A DNA stretch of 64,000 nt from assembly GCF_003711205.1 (NCBI RefSeq), contig NZ_CP031013.1:2708501-2772500 (forward strand), given 5' to 3'. Positions 1 through 8,288 of the stretch are shown here, piece by piece. Source of the DNA: Polaromonas sp. SP1 (GTDB lineage Bacteria > Pseudomonadota > Gammaproteobacteria > Burkholderiales > Burkholderiaceae_C). How positions within the stretch are numbered: the stretch's first letter is position 1; every line of letters starts with the position of its first letter. The translations under genes and the position numbers were made by a program. The notes below the pieces were generated by a model that saw only the letters and a list, made by a program, of their open reading frames with translations, had not been told where the DNA came from and did not search any database.

Positions 1-122
1 AGGTTGGCGGATGTCTCCTGCTTTTGTTTTTCAAGCTGCAGGTCCCGGTAGTCGGCCTGCAGCGCCTGGTGCTGTTGTTGCAGCTGCTTGAGCTGGGCAT
101 GCAGGTCGGCGTCAGAAGGCAT
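1..122 (-). CDS. Partial ORF, N-terminus of a predicted coiled-coil protein
   Basis: An open frame starts with ATG at 120-122 and runs off the window edge after about 40 residues. The product is rich in Gln, Leu, Ala and charged residues (MPSDADLHAQLKQLQQQHQ at the start), a heptad-like pattern suggesting a coiled coil. It has no recognisable domain and no convincing Shine-Dalgarno sequence. It lies downstream of the dpp operon on the same strand. The call rests only on the open frame and its composition; it could be the start of a longer signalling or structural protein. Confidence 0.35.
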   Translation of the reverse strand, partial: MPSDADLHAQLKQLQQQHQALQADYRDLQLEKQKQETSAN

Positions 123-238
123 GGCGCGGCTTTCGTGCTCGGGAGTTTGGGAAAGGGCTGCCGAAACGGCGCCCTCAAGCCATTATGCGGCCTTGGGCTG
201 CCCGCCTGAACGCCGATAAGGTGGCGGTTTCCCTTGGT

Positions 239-990
239 TCAGGGGGTGTTCAGCCCGTCCGCCGTCTGGAACATGGCCTCGCGCGCCTGCGCCACGACCT
301 GCGTGCGTCACTCGTCGGTGTCGACGTAAAACGCGTCCATCATCTGGCGCCTGACCATCGCCCGCTGCTCAGCCGGCACCCCGGGGTGCTTGTGCTGCCA
401 GTGGTCGGCGCGCAGCCGCCAAAGAACATGCCGTCGGCGTACTCATGCTGCCCTTGCGACACGGCCGCCTGGTAGCGTGCCACGCCATGAGTGTCTATGT
501 AGGCCGCGATAGCCGCTTCGTTTGCGGCCGTGGGGGGCCACTGCGCCGGCAACAGCAGGTCGTGAATCTCCCGGTAGACCTCATTGACGGGCAGGGGCTG
601 GCTGAAGTCATGAAAATTGCGGTTCAGGTCCACATTCTCGTGCGTGGTGCGCCTTGCGTGGGAGAACCCGTAGGGATTGAGCGCATGAATGTAGAGCACC
701 GCGACGCCGCTCGCGCGGGCCTTGGCGCGCCATTCGGCGTCGTGTGCGGCATGCACCTGCACACCCGAGCCGCAATAGCCCTCCACGCCGTGGCAGGCGC
801 TGCTGACGATGAAAAGCTTTTCAGCGTCGGGCGGGCCGTCCAGCGCCGCGTCCATGGCCAGCGTCTCGCCGTCGCGGCCCTTGAGCGGATGCTCGTAGCA
901 GCGCAGGGTCATGCCGGCGGCGACGGCCGCTTCAAGAAATTTCGCGCGCGCAACCGCATAGCTGGCCGAAAAAGCCGCGTGTGTATTCAT
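239..990 (-). pseudogene. DUF2817 (M14-like) peptidase pseudogene
   Basis: The first ~192 codons read as a DUF2817 zinc-carboxypeptidase-like protein, with a putative zinc motif HGVE (67-70) and DLNRNF (121-126). Family members are around 370 residues. After FFGG (189-192) the frame breaks and ends at 340. In another frame the family's C-terminal segment continues (WQHKHPGVPAEQ, MDAFYVDTDE), is cut by an in-frame TGA at 308-310 where Trp is expected, and resumes as RTQVVAQAREAMFQTADG to a stop at 239-241. About 130 codons of the middle are missing. This shows an internal deletion, a frame change and a nonsense mutation. It sits 24 bp after the M20 gene as the last gene of the peptide-uptake operon. 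Confidence 0.8.
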
Positions 991-1014
991 GGTGTTTTTT
1001 TGATACGTTGACGC

Positions 1015-2223
1015 TCAGGCCTTGGCCTTGGTTCCCAGCCAGCGTGTGGCCAGCTGCACCCAGTAGGTGCCGCCCAGGGGAATCAGGTCGTCGTTGAAGT
1101 CGTAACTCGGGTTGTGCAGCGTGCAAGGCCCCCCGCCGTGGCCCATCTCACGGTGCGCACCGTCCCCGTTGGAGATAAAGCAGTAGGCGCCCGGCTTGGC
1201 CTGCAACATGTAGGCGAAGTCTTCAGCGCCCATGGTGGGCTCCTGCGCCAGCACGTTGCCCTCACCCACGATGTCGCTCATCACCTGCCGCGCAAACTCG
1301 GCCTCGGCGGCGCTGTTGACGGTAGGCGGGTAGTTGCGCGTGAACTCGAACTCGCAGCGTGCTTCAAAAGCCGCGCAGGTGTGTTCGGCCACTTCTTTCA
1401 TGCGCTTTTCAATCATGTCCAGCACTTCAATGCTGAAGGTGCGCACCGTGCCCTGCAACTCGCAGAAGTCGGGCACCACATTGGTCGCCTCTCCGGCGTG
1501 GATCATGGTCACCGAGATCACGCCCGCATCGACCGGTTTTTTGTTGCGGCTGATAATGTTTTGAAACGCCTGCACCATCTGGCAGGCAATGGGCACCGGG
1601 TCGATGCCGTTGTGCGGCATGGCGGCGTGGCTGCCCTTGCCGCGTATTGTGATTTTGAATTCGTTGCTCGAAGCCATCACAGGGCCCGCACTGACGGCGA
1701 AGGTGCCGACGGGCGCACCGGGCCAGTTGTGCATGCCGAAGACGGCCTCCACCGGGAATTTCTCAAAGAGCCCGTCCTTGATCATCTCGCGCGCACCGCC
1801 GCCGCCTTCTTCGGCCGGCTGGAAGATCAGGTAGACGGTGCCGTCAAAGTCGCGGTTCTTTGCAAGGTGGTGCGCCGCCGCCAGCAGCATCGCGGTGTGG
1901 CCATCGTGGCCGCAGGCGTGCATCTTGCCGGGGTGGGTGCTGGCATGCGCAAATTGGTTGAACTCCTGCATCGGCAGGGCGTCCATGTCGGCGCGCAGGC
2001 CGACGGCGCGGCCGCTGGCGCCGCCGTCGCGCCCGTGCACGATGCCCACCACGCCGGTGGTGCCCATGCCGCGGTCCACGGGGATGCCCCAGGACGCCAG
2101 TTTTTTGGCCACCACGTCGGCGGTGCGCACTTCCTGGAAGCACAGTTCCGGGTGGGCGTGGATGTCGCGGCGCACGGCCGCGATTTCGGCAGTTTCTGCC
2201 AGGATGGAGTCAATGATTTTCAC
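1015..2223 (-). CDS. M20 family amidohydrolase (hippurate hydrolase/aminoacylase type)
   Basis: A 402-residue cytoplasmic metallo-amidohydrolase of the M20D group, which hydrolyses N-acyl amino acids or small peptides. Visible signatures are RADMDALP (77-84), the metal-binding HACGHDGH (102-109) and the catalytic/ligand PAEEGG (136-141). Length and motif order fit the HipO/AbgB/aminoacylase family. It follows dppF by 56 bp in the peptide ABC operon, so imported peptides or acyl-amino acids are the likely substrates. The exact substrate cannot be read from sequence. Confidence 0.9.
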   Translation of the reverse strand: MKIIDSILAETAEIAAVRRDIHAHPELCFQEVRTADVVAKKLASWGIPVDRGMGTTGVVGIVHGRDGGASGRAVGLRADMDALPMQEFNQFAHASTHPGKMHACGHDGHTAMLLAAAHHLAKNRDFDGTVYLIFQPAEEGGGGAREMIKDGLFEKFPVEAVFGMHNWPGAPVGTFAVSAGPVMASSNEFKITIRGKGSHAAMPHNGIDPVPIACQMVQAFQNIISRNKKPVDAGVISVTMIHAGEATNVVPDFCELQGTVRTFSIEVLDMIEKRMKEVAEHTCAAFEARCEFEFTRNYPPTVNSAAEAEFARQVMSDIVGEGNVLAQEPTMGAEDFAYMLQAKPGAYCFISNGDGAHREMGHGGGPCTLHNPSYDFNDDLIPLGGTYWVQLATRWLGTKAKA

Positions 2224-2279
2224 GGTGTTCTCCGGTAAAAGTTCATGTTAACCAAGCACGCGCGGGTTTGCAGCGGGCC

Positions 2280-3395
2280 CTAAATCCGACCCTCTTGAAC
2301 CGCATGGCAGGCCACGCGAACGCCGGCCAGTTGCAGGAATTGCGGCCTTTCGCTCTCGCAGCGCGCGTTGGCGTGCGGGCAGCGCGGGTGGAAGGTGCAG
2401 CCGCCCGGCGGATTGAGCGGGTTGGGCACTTCCCCCGACACCGGGGTGCGCGCCTTGCCGGTGTCGTGCATCTTGGGGATGGCATCCAGCAGCATGCGGG
2501 TGTAAGGGTGGCGTGGTGTATCAAACAGTGTGCGTTTGTCGGCCAGTTCGACCAGCCGGCCCAGGTACATCACGCCGACCTGGTCGCTCACGTGGCGCAC
2601 CACTGCGAGGTTGTGCGAGATAAAGAGGTAAGTCAGCCCCTGCTTGCGCTGCAGGTCTTTCATGATGTTGAGCACCTGCGCCTGCACACTCACGTCCAGC
2701 GCTGACGTGGGCTCATCGCAGACCAGGAACTCGGGCTCCGTGGCCAATGCGCGTGCAATGGAGATGCGCTGGCGCTGCCCGCCCGAGAACTGGTGCGGGT
2801 ATTTGGGCATGTCCAGCGGCGACAGGCCGACCGACTGGAGCAATTCGCCCACGCGTTCCTTGAGGGCGGCGCCATCGCTCAGGATGCCGTGCTCGCGCAG
2901 CGGCTCGGCAATGATGTCTTCGATCGTCCAGCGCGGGTTCAGGCTGGCATACGGATCCTGGAAGATCATCTGGATGCGGCTGCGCAATTGCTGCCCGGCC
3001 GGCGTCTTGAACACCGCATGGGCGTTCTGGCCGTCAAAGGTCAGGCCGCCGCGGGTCGGCTCATAGAGACCCACCAGCAGCCGCGCCACCGTGCTTTTGC
3101 CGCAGCCTGATTCACCCACCAGCGCCAGCGTCTTGCCTTTTTCAATCTCAAAGCTCACGCCGTCAACCGCCTTGAGCAACTGCCGGGGCTTACGTTCGAG
3201 CACGCGGTTGAGCCAGGGCGGCGACACGTCGAAAGTTTTTGCCAGGTCATGGGCCTGAACCAGCGGAGTTAACTGAGCCCCCACGCTCGTCACTTCATGT
3301 ACTTCGTTGCCCCCCGAGGGGGCTGATTTTCCTTGGGGCGGCCCGGCGGGAAATTCTTCCGCCTTCGCTTGAGATGCACGTGGTTTGTCGCTCAT
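2280..3395 (-). CDS. dppF: Peptide ABC transporter ATP-binding protein DppF/OppF type
   Basis: A 371-residue ABC ATPase that energises dipeptide/oligopeptide uptake as partner of the preceding DppD-type subunit. It has Walker A GESGCGKST (94-102), signature SGGQRQR (204-210), Walker B FLVCDEP (223-229) and the C-terminal Cys-containing oligopeptide-transporter extension (PLNPPGGCTFHPRCPH). Its ATG overlaps the stop of the upstream ATPase gene (ATGA), implying translational coupling. Odd: residues about 16-41 are low-complexity (PPQGKSAPSGGNEVHEVTS) and are encoded by a copy of the dispersed repeat seen between genes elsewhere in this window, so the protein carries a repeat-derived N-terminal extension. 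Confidence 0.92.
   Translation of the reverse strand: MSDKPRASQAKAEEFPAGPPQGKSAPSGGNEVHEVTSVGAQLTPLVQAHDLAKTFDVSPPWLNRVLERKPRQLLKAVDGVSFEIEKGKTLALVGESGCGKSTVARLLVGLYEPTRGGLTFDGQNAHAVFKTPAGQQLRSRIQMIFQDPYASLNPRWTIEDIIAEPLREHGILSDGAALKERVGELLQSVGLSPLDMPKYPHQFSGGQRQRISIARALATEPEFLVCDEPTSALDVSVQAQVLNIMKDLQRKQGLTYLFISHNLAVVRHVSDQVGVMYLGRLVELADKRTLFDTPRHPYTRMLLDAIPKMHDTGKARTPVSGEVPNPLNPPGGCTFHPRCPHANARCESERPQFLQLAGVRVACHAVQEGRI
3276..3350. repeat. Dispersed repeat, family B, inside the dppF 5' coding region
   Basis: The segment begins with CCCCCACGCTCGTCACTTC and continues through GCCCCCCGAGGGGG and GGGGCGGCCCGGCGG. It matches the intergenic repeats at 20808-20909, 35229-35327 and 39816-39915, in the orientation of the 35229 copy. 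It lies in frame in the dppF 5' end and encodes residues of about 16-41. Confidence 0.75.
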
Positions 3396-4381
3396 GTTAC
3401 GACCCCCGCATGCGCATCGTGCAGCCAGCAGGCGGCCCGCGTGGCGCCGGCCGGCATCAGGTCAGGCCTGTCCTGCCGGCAGCGGTCAAAGGCCTTGGGG
3501 CAGCGCGGGTTGAAGGCACAGCCCTGCGGGATGGCGTTCAGGCGCGGCATGGCGCCGTCGATCTGGTAGAGGCGCTCGCGCTCTACGGTGATGTCGGGAA
3601 TCGCGGCCATCAGGCCTGCGGTGTACGGGTGCGATGGCTGGTTGATCACCTGGTGCACCGGCCCGATCTCGGCGATGCGCCCAGCGTACATCACGGCCAC
3701 ACGGTCGCAGGTTTCGGCGATCACGCCCATGTCGTGGGTGATCAGCATGACCGCGGCGCCGCGGTCCCTGCAGATGGTTTTGAGCAGCGTGATGATTTGC
3801 GCCTGGATGGACACGTCCAGTGCCGTCGTCGGCTCGTCCGCCACGATCAGCTTGGGTTCCGCCGCCAGCGCCAGGGCGATTACCACCCGTTGGCGCATTC
3901 CGCCTGAAAACTGGTGCGGGTAATGGTCGATGCGCTGCGCCGCCGCCGGTATGCCGGTGTCGTTCAGCAAATCGATCGCTCGCCGCCTGGCCTCTTGCGC
4001 CGTCACCGGCAGGTGGGCCTGGATGGTTTCCACCAGCTGCCGGCCTATGGTGTAGAGCGGGTTGAGTGAGGTCAGCGGGTCCTGAAAAATCGCGCCGATT
4101 TTGCGTCCGCGGATATGGCGCATGCGCCCATAGGGCAGGTTGTCGATGCGCTCACCCTCCAGCAGGATCTGCCCACCCGCGACGCGGCCCGGCGGCTCCA
4201 GCAGGCCGATGATGGCCGCGCCGGTGAGCGATTTACCCGCGCCCGATTCACCCACCACACCCAGGATTTCACCGGGCGCGATGTCAAACGAGATGTCGTC
4301 CAGCGCGCGCAGCGTGCCGCGCCGGCCGGGGAACTCCACGACGAGATTCTTGATTTGGAGAAGACTCATGTTCGGATTCAC
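3392..4381 (-). CDS. dppD: Peptide ABC transporter ATP-binding protein DppD/OppD type
   Basis: A 329-residue ABC ATPase for peptide import. It shows Walker A GESGAGKS (44-51), signature SGGMRQR (159-165), Walker B LIVADEP (178-184) and the C-terminal Cys motif ([15 protein letters not shown]) of the oligopeptide/dipeptide subfamily. It starts 2 bp after the permease gene stops and overlaps dppF by four bases. An alternative start four codons downstream (MSLLQIKN) is possible. Confidence 0.93.
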   Translation of the reverse strand: MNPNMSLLQIKNLVVEFPGRRGTLRALDDISFDIAPGEILGVVGESGAGKSLTGAAIIGLLEPPGRVAGGQILLEGERIDNLPYGRMRHIRGRKIGAIFQDPLTSLNPLYTIGRQLVETIQAHLPVTAQEARRRAIDLLNDTGIPAAAQRIDHYPHQFSGGMRQRVVIALALAAEPKLIVADEPTTALDVSIQAQIITLLKTICRDRGAAVMLITHDMGVIAETCDRVAVMYAGRIAEIGPVHQVINQPSHPYTAGLMAAIPDITVERERLYQIDGAMPRLNAIPQGCAFNPRCPKAFDRCRQDRPDLMPAGATRAACWLHDAHAGVVT

Positions 4382-4383
4382 TG

Positions 4384-5304
4384 TTACCGCAGCCGCGGAT
4401 TCAAGGCATCACGCAGCCAGTCGCCCAGCAGGTTGACGCTCAGCGCAATCAACACCAGCATCAGGCCCGGAAACACCGTGATCCACCACTCGCCGGAAAA
4501 CAGGTAGTCGTTGCCCACGCGGATCAGCGTGCCCAGCGACGGCGAGGTGGGCGGCACACCGACCCCCAGGAAAGACAGCGTGGCTTCGGTGATGATGGCG
4601 GTCGCCACCTGGATGGTCGCCAGCACCAGCACCGGCCCCATCACATTGGGCAGAACGTGGCTGCGCATGATGCGCAGGGGCGCCACGCCTGTGACGCGTG
4701 CGGCCTGCACGTACTCCTTGCCGCGCTCCACCATCGTGGAGCCGCGCACCGTGCGCGCATATTGCACCCAGCCCGACTGGCCCATGGAGATCGACAATAT
4801 CAGCACGCCCATCGCCAGCAGCTGGCTGGCATCCGGAAACACCGCGCGGCCGACACCGGCGATCAGCAGCGCGACCAGGATGGGCGGAAATGACGACATC
4901 ACGTCGCACACACGCATCAGGGCCGCGTCGATCCAGCCGCCGCGAAACCCCGCCAGCAGGCCCAGCGACACGCCCACCAGCGTGGAGAGGATGACAGACG
5001 CCACCCCCACCACCAGTGAAATGCGGGCGCCATACATCAGCGCCGACAAGATGTCGCGCCCCTGGTCATCGGTGCCCAGCAGGTATTTGCTGCTGCCCTG
5101 CGCGTTCCACGCCGGCGGCAGGCGCGCATCGCCCAGTTCCAGCGTGGCCAGGTTGAAGGGGTCATGCGGCGCCACCCAGCCGGCAAACACCGAACAGAAA
5201 ATGCAGACCAGCGCAATCGCAGCCGCCACCATCGCCACCGGCGAGGTGCGAAAGCTATGGCCCACATCACTGTCAAGCCAGCGTACAAGAATCTTTTTCA
5301 TCAA
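4384..5304 (-). CDS. dppC: Peptide ABC transporter permease DppC type
   Basis: A 306-residue inner-membrane permease of the BPD_transp_1 family. An N-terminal membrane helix (about 25-46) precedes a periplasmic segment (WVAPHDPFN), followed by further helices and the EAA-type cytoplasmic loop (EYVQAARVTGVAPLRIMRSH). The DppC-type N-terminal extension is present. It pairs with the DppB permease of the same operon. A 138-bp gap containing a repeat separates it from the upstream binding-protein gene. Confidence 0.92.
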   Translation of the reverse strand: MMKKILVRWLDSDVGHSFRTSPVAMVAAAIALVCIFCSVFAGWVAPHDPFNLATLELGDARLPPAWNAQGSSKYLLGTDDQGRDILSALMYGARISLVVGVASVILSTLVGVSLGLLAGFRGGWIDAALMRVCDVMSSFPPILVALLIAGVGRAVFPDASQLLAMGVLILSISMGQSGWVQYARTVRGSTMVERGKEYVQAARVTGVAPLRIMRSHVLPNVMGPVLVLATIQVATAIITEATLSFLGVGVPPTSPSLGTLIRVGNDYLFSGEWWITVFPGLMLVLIALSVNLLGDWLRDALNPRLR

Positions 5305-5328
5305 TGAACTAACGGTGGGGTTTTCCTC

Positions 5329-5442
5329 AGCAAGCGCAGCGAAGCTTGTTCCAGCAAACAGCGCGGAACTGGCTTTGCCATGCCGCTGCTGTTGTCCCCT
5401 TTAGGGGAGGGGCCGCTACGCGAAGCGAGAAGGCAGCAGGGG
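5329..5442. repeat. Dispersed GC-rich repeat, family C, between dppA and dppC
   Basis: This noncoding stretch (GCGGAACTGGCTTTGCC, CCCCTTTAGGGGAGGGGCC, CTACGCGAAGCGAGAAGG) resembles the segment at 21597-21690. It contains short inverted repeats such as CCCCTTTAGGGG. It sits right after the dppA stop, where a stem-loop could uncouple expression of the abundant binding protein from the permease and ATPases. That role is inference. Confidence 0.55.
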
Positions 5443-7023
5443 TTATTTAATAACCACCCACTTGAAGAACATGAAGTTGTCGGCGAGCTGAACCACGTCG
5501 ACCTTCTTGCTCGTGCCCCAGGCCAGCGACTGCTGGTGCAGCGGCAGGGTGCCGATGTCTGCGCCGTGGATGTCGAAGGCTTCCTTGATCAGCGCGTTGC
5601 GCTTGGTCTTGTCGGTTTCCGACTGGATCTTCTTGGTCAGCTCGTCGACCTTGGGGTTGCAGTAAGCGCCCAGGTTGAACTGGCCGGCGCCCTTGTCGTC
5701 CACGCAGGCGATCAGCGCATTGAGGGCGTTGTGCGCGTCATACGTGGCCGGCGTCCAGCCCAGCATGTAAAAGCTCGTGTCGCGGCGAAGGATCTTGGGG
5801 AAGTAGGTGCCCTTGGTTTCGGCCTGCAGGTTGATCTTCACGTTGATGCGCGACAGGTTGGCGGCCACGGCCTGGCAGATGCGGCTGTCGTTCACATAGC
5901 GGTCGTTCGGGCAGTTCATCGAGACTTCAAAGCCGTTCGGGTAGCCGGCTTCCGTCATGAGTTTTTTGGCGGCTTCCGGGTCGTAGGGCAGGCGTTTGTT
6001 CTGCTCCTGTTGAAAGCCATTGATGCCGGGGCCGATCAGCAGGGCCGTTGGGCTCGAGGCGCCGCGCATCACCGTCTTTTTGATGCCTTCAATGTCGATG
6101 GCCTGGTAGAAGGCCTGGCGCACGCGCTTGTCCTTGAACGGGTTCTTGCCCTTGATGTTCGAGTACTGCAGTTCGTCGCGCTTCTGGTCCATGCCCAGGA
6201 AGATGGTGCGCAGCTCGGGGCCGACCAGCACCTTGGTGGCCGCGTTGGCGTTGACGCGGTCGATGTCCTGCACCGGCACGGGTTCCATGATGTCGACCTC
6301 ACCCGACAGCAATGCCGCGACGCGGGTTGCGTCGTTGCCGATCGGCGTGTAGATCACTTCCTGGACGTTGCCCTCGATCTTGCCCCAGTAGCTGCCGTTG
6401 CGGACAAAGGTGGTGCGCACGTTGGGCTGGCGCTCGCGCACGCGGTAGGGTCCGGTGCCGTTGGCGCGGAAGGAGGCGGCGTTTTCAATGCCTTTGCGGC
6501 GGTCCACCGGGCGGGTGGCCTGGTTGGTTTCGCACCACTTCTTGCTCATCATGTAGACCAGCGAAATCACGTCGGGCAGGATGGGGAAGGGCGTCTTGGT
6601 TTCGATCTCGACCACATGGTCGTTGATCTTGCGCACTTCCTTGAAGTCGTTGGTGTAGCTCTTCATGTCCGAGCCGTCGGCCTGCGTGCGGTTGAAACTG
6701 AACACCACGTCGTCGGCCGTGAACGGCGTGCCGTCATGGAACAGCACGCCCTTGCGCAGCTCAAAGCGCCAGACGGTGGGCGAGGTCTGCTTCCAGGAGG
6801 TGGCCAGGCCCGGCGCCAGGCTCAGGTCCTTGTTGCGGATGACCAGGCCTTCGTAGGCGTTGCCCGTCACGCTGAGCTGCAGCGATTCGTTGAGCGAGTG
6901 CGGGTCCATCGACAGCGAATCGCCCTGGTTGGCGACGCGCAGCGTTTGCGCGGATGCTACAAAACTTGTAGCGGCTAGTGCACACACCACGCCGGCTGCG
7001 AGCAGATTAGGCTTGAATTTCAT
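5443..7023 (-). CDS. dppA: Peptide ABC transporter substrate-binding protein (SBP_bac_5)
   Basis: A 526-residue periplasmic family-5 solute-binding protein that delivers peptides to the DppBCDF importer. The Sec signal peptide (MKFKPNLLAAGVVCALAAT...ASAQ) has a predicted cleavage after residue ~26. The mature part shows family features such as LRVANQGDSLSMDPHSLNES, WRFELRKGVLFHDGTPFTADDV and VRQAFYQAID. The ATG at 7021-7023 is chosen because an AAGGAG ribosome site precedes it by about eight bases and it begins the signal peptide; the frame upstream is open but not coding. Ligand specificity is unknown. Confidence 0.93.
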   Translation of the reverse strand: MKFKPNLLAAGVVCALAATSFVASAQTLRVANQGDSLSMDPHSLNESLQLSVTGNAYEGLVIRNKDLSLAPGLATSWKQTSPTVWRFELRKGVLFHDGTPFTADDVVFSFNRTQADGSDMKSYTNDFKEVRKINDHVVEIETKTPFPILPDVISLVYMMSKKWCETNQATRPVDRRKGIENAASFRANGTGPYRVRERQPNVRTTFVRNGSYWGKIEGNVQEVIYTPIGNDATRVAALLSGEVDIMEPVPVQDIDRVNANAATKVLVGPELRTIFLGMDQKRDELQYSNIKGKNPFKDKRVRQAFYQAIDIEGIKKTVMRGASSPTALLIGPGINGFQQEQNKRLPYDPEAAKKLMTEAGYPNGFEVSMNCPNDRYVNDSRICQAVAANLSRINVKINLQAETKGTYFPKILRRDTSFYMLGWTPATYDAHNALNALIACVDDKGAGQFNLGAYCNPKVDELTKKIQSETDKTKRNALIKEAFDIHGADIGTLPLHQQSLAWGTSKKVDVVQLADNFMFFKWVVIK

Positions 7024-7106
7024 CAGGAACTCCTTAGGGAAGCTGTGGACGTTATGGGAAAAGGCTGGGGACTTGGCTTGCGGGTAAAAAAAGGCTTGGC
7101 GGCGGC

Positions 7107-8087
7107 TCAATGGCCGGCCGCGCTCGTCATGCGCAGCCGGGGGTCGACCGCGAAGTACAGCAGGTCGACAACCAGGTTGATGACCACAAAGATCAGCGCG
7201 ATCAGGCAGAGGTAGGCCGCCATGACCGGGATGTCGGCAAAAGTCACGGCCTGGATGAACAGCAGGCCCATGCCGGGCCACTGGAACACCGTCTCGGTGA
7301 TGATGGCAAAGGCGATCAGCCCGCCCAGCTGCAGGCCGGTGATGGTCATCACCGGCACCAGCGTGTTGCGCAGCGCATGGCCGAAATGGATGACCCGGTT
7401 GGGCAGGCCGCGGGCGCGGGCGAACTTGATGTAGTCGGTGCGCAGCACTTCCAGCATTTCGGCGCGCACCAGCCGCATGATCAGCGTGAGCTGGAAAATC
7501 GCCAGCGTGGTGGCCGGCAGCACGATGTGGTGCCAGCCTTTGGCCTTGAGCAGGCCGGTGGTCCACCAGCCGATCTGCACCGTCTCGCCGCGGCCGAAGC
7601 TCGGGAACCAGCCCAGGCCCACGGCAAACACGAGGATCAGCAGGATGCCGATGAGAAAAGTCGGCAGCGACACGCCCAGCAGGGAAACCGTCATGAACAC
7701 CTGGCTCAGAAACGAGCCGCGGCGCAGCGCTGAATAAACCCCCATCGGGATGCCGATCAACAGCGCCATCAGGGCCGCCACCGCCGCCAGTTCAAGCGTG
7801 GCCGGAAAGCGTTCGGCAATAAGACGTGAAACCTTCGCGCCCTGACGGAGGGACAGGCCGAATTCGCCCTGGGCGGCGTTCATCAGAAAGTGCCAGAACT
7901 GCACGATGAAAGGCCGGTCCAGGCCCAGGTCGGCGCGCAGCTGCGTGATTTGCGCGGGCGTCGCGTCCTGTCCCAGCAGGAACACCACTGGGTCGCCGAC
8001 ATACTGAAACAGCATGAAGGCAATCAGGGCGACCACGACCATGACGATCGCGGCCTGGATCAGGCGGCGCAAAACAAAAGCAAGCAT
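7107..8087 (-). CDS. dppB: Peptide ABC transporter permease DppB type
   Basis: A 326-residue inner-membrane permease with the DppB/OppB layout. It has a first helix (about 10-30), the typical loop VFLLGQDATPAQITQLRADLG, and later helices with the EAA-loop motif (DYIKFARARGLPNRVI). It is the first gene of the operon; the order is B, A, C, D, F, M20 hydrolase. No regulator gene lies beside it. The 200 bp upstream (8088-8288) hold no gene, and no clear promoter could be assigned. Confidence 0.92.
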   Translation of the reverse strand: MLAFVLRRLIQAAIVMVVVALIAFMLFQYVGDPVVFLLGQDATPAQITQLRADLGLDRPFIVQFWHFLMNAAQGEFGLSLRQGAKVSRLIAERFPATLELAAVAALMALLIGIPMGVYSALRRGSFLSQVFMTVSLLGVSLPTFLIGILLILVFAVGLGWFPSFGRGETVQIGWWTTGLLKAKGWHHIVLPATTLAIFQLTLIMRLVRAEMLEVLRTDYIKFARARGLPNRVIHFGHALRNTLVPVMTITGLQLGGLIAFAIITETVFQWPGMGLLFIQAVTFADIPVMAAYLCLIALIFVVINLVVDLLYFAVDPRLRMTSAAGH

Positions 8088-8288
8088 TTCGCTTCTTAGA
8101 AGTCAAGGAAAAAAGTATCGGGCCATGCTAGCAGAGCAATTGCCGTGCCGACACAGGGTTTACTTCAGGGTTAAAGAAACCCGGTGCCGAGGGTATTTTT
8201 CCCCTGGGCCGACCGCGCACGCCCCAAGCCGGAGCCTTTCAGCCTTTTTCAGTGCGGGAAGCGGCGGCCGCGTTGCCGCGCCAACCCG

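Noticed and set aside
7024..7566. Open extension upstream of dppA giving a 707-residue protein
   Set aside because: The segment overlaps dppB in another frame, is Arg/Pro/His-rich like a shadow, and the real start with signal peptide and AAGGAG is at 7023.
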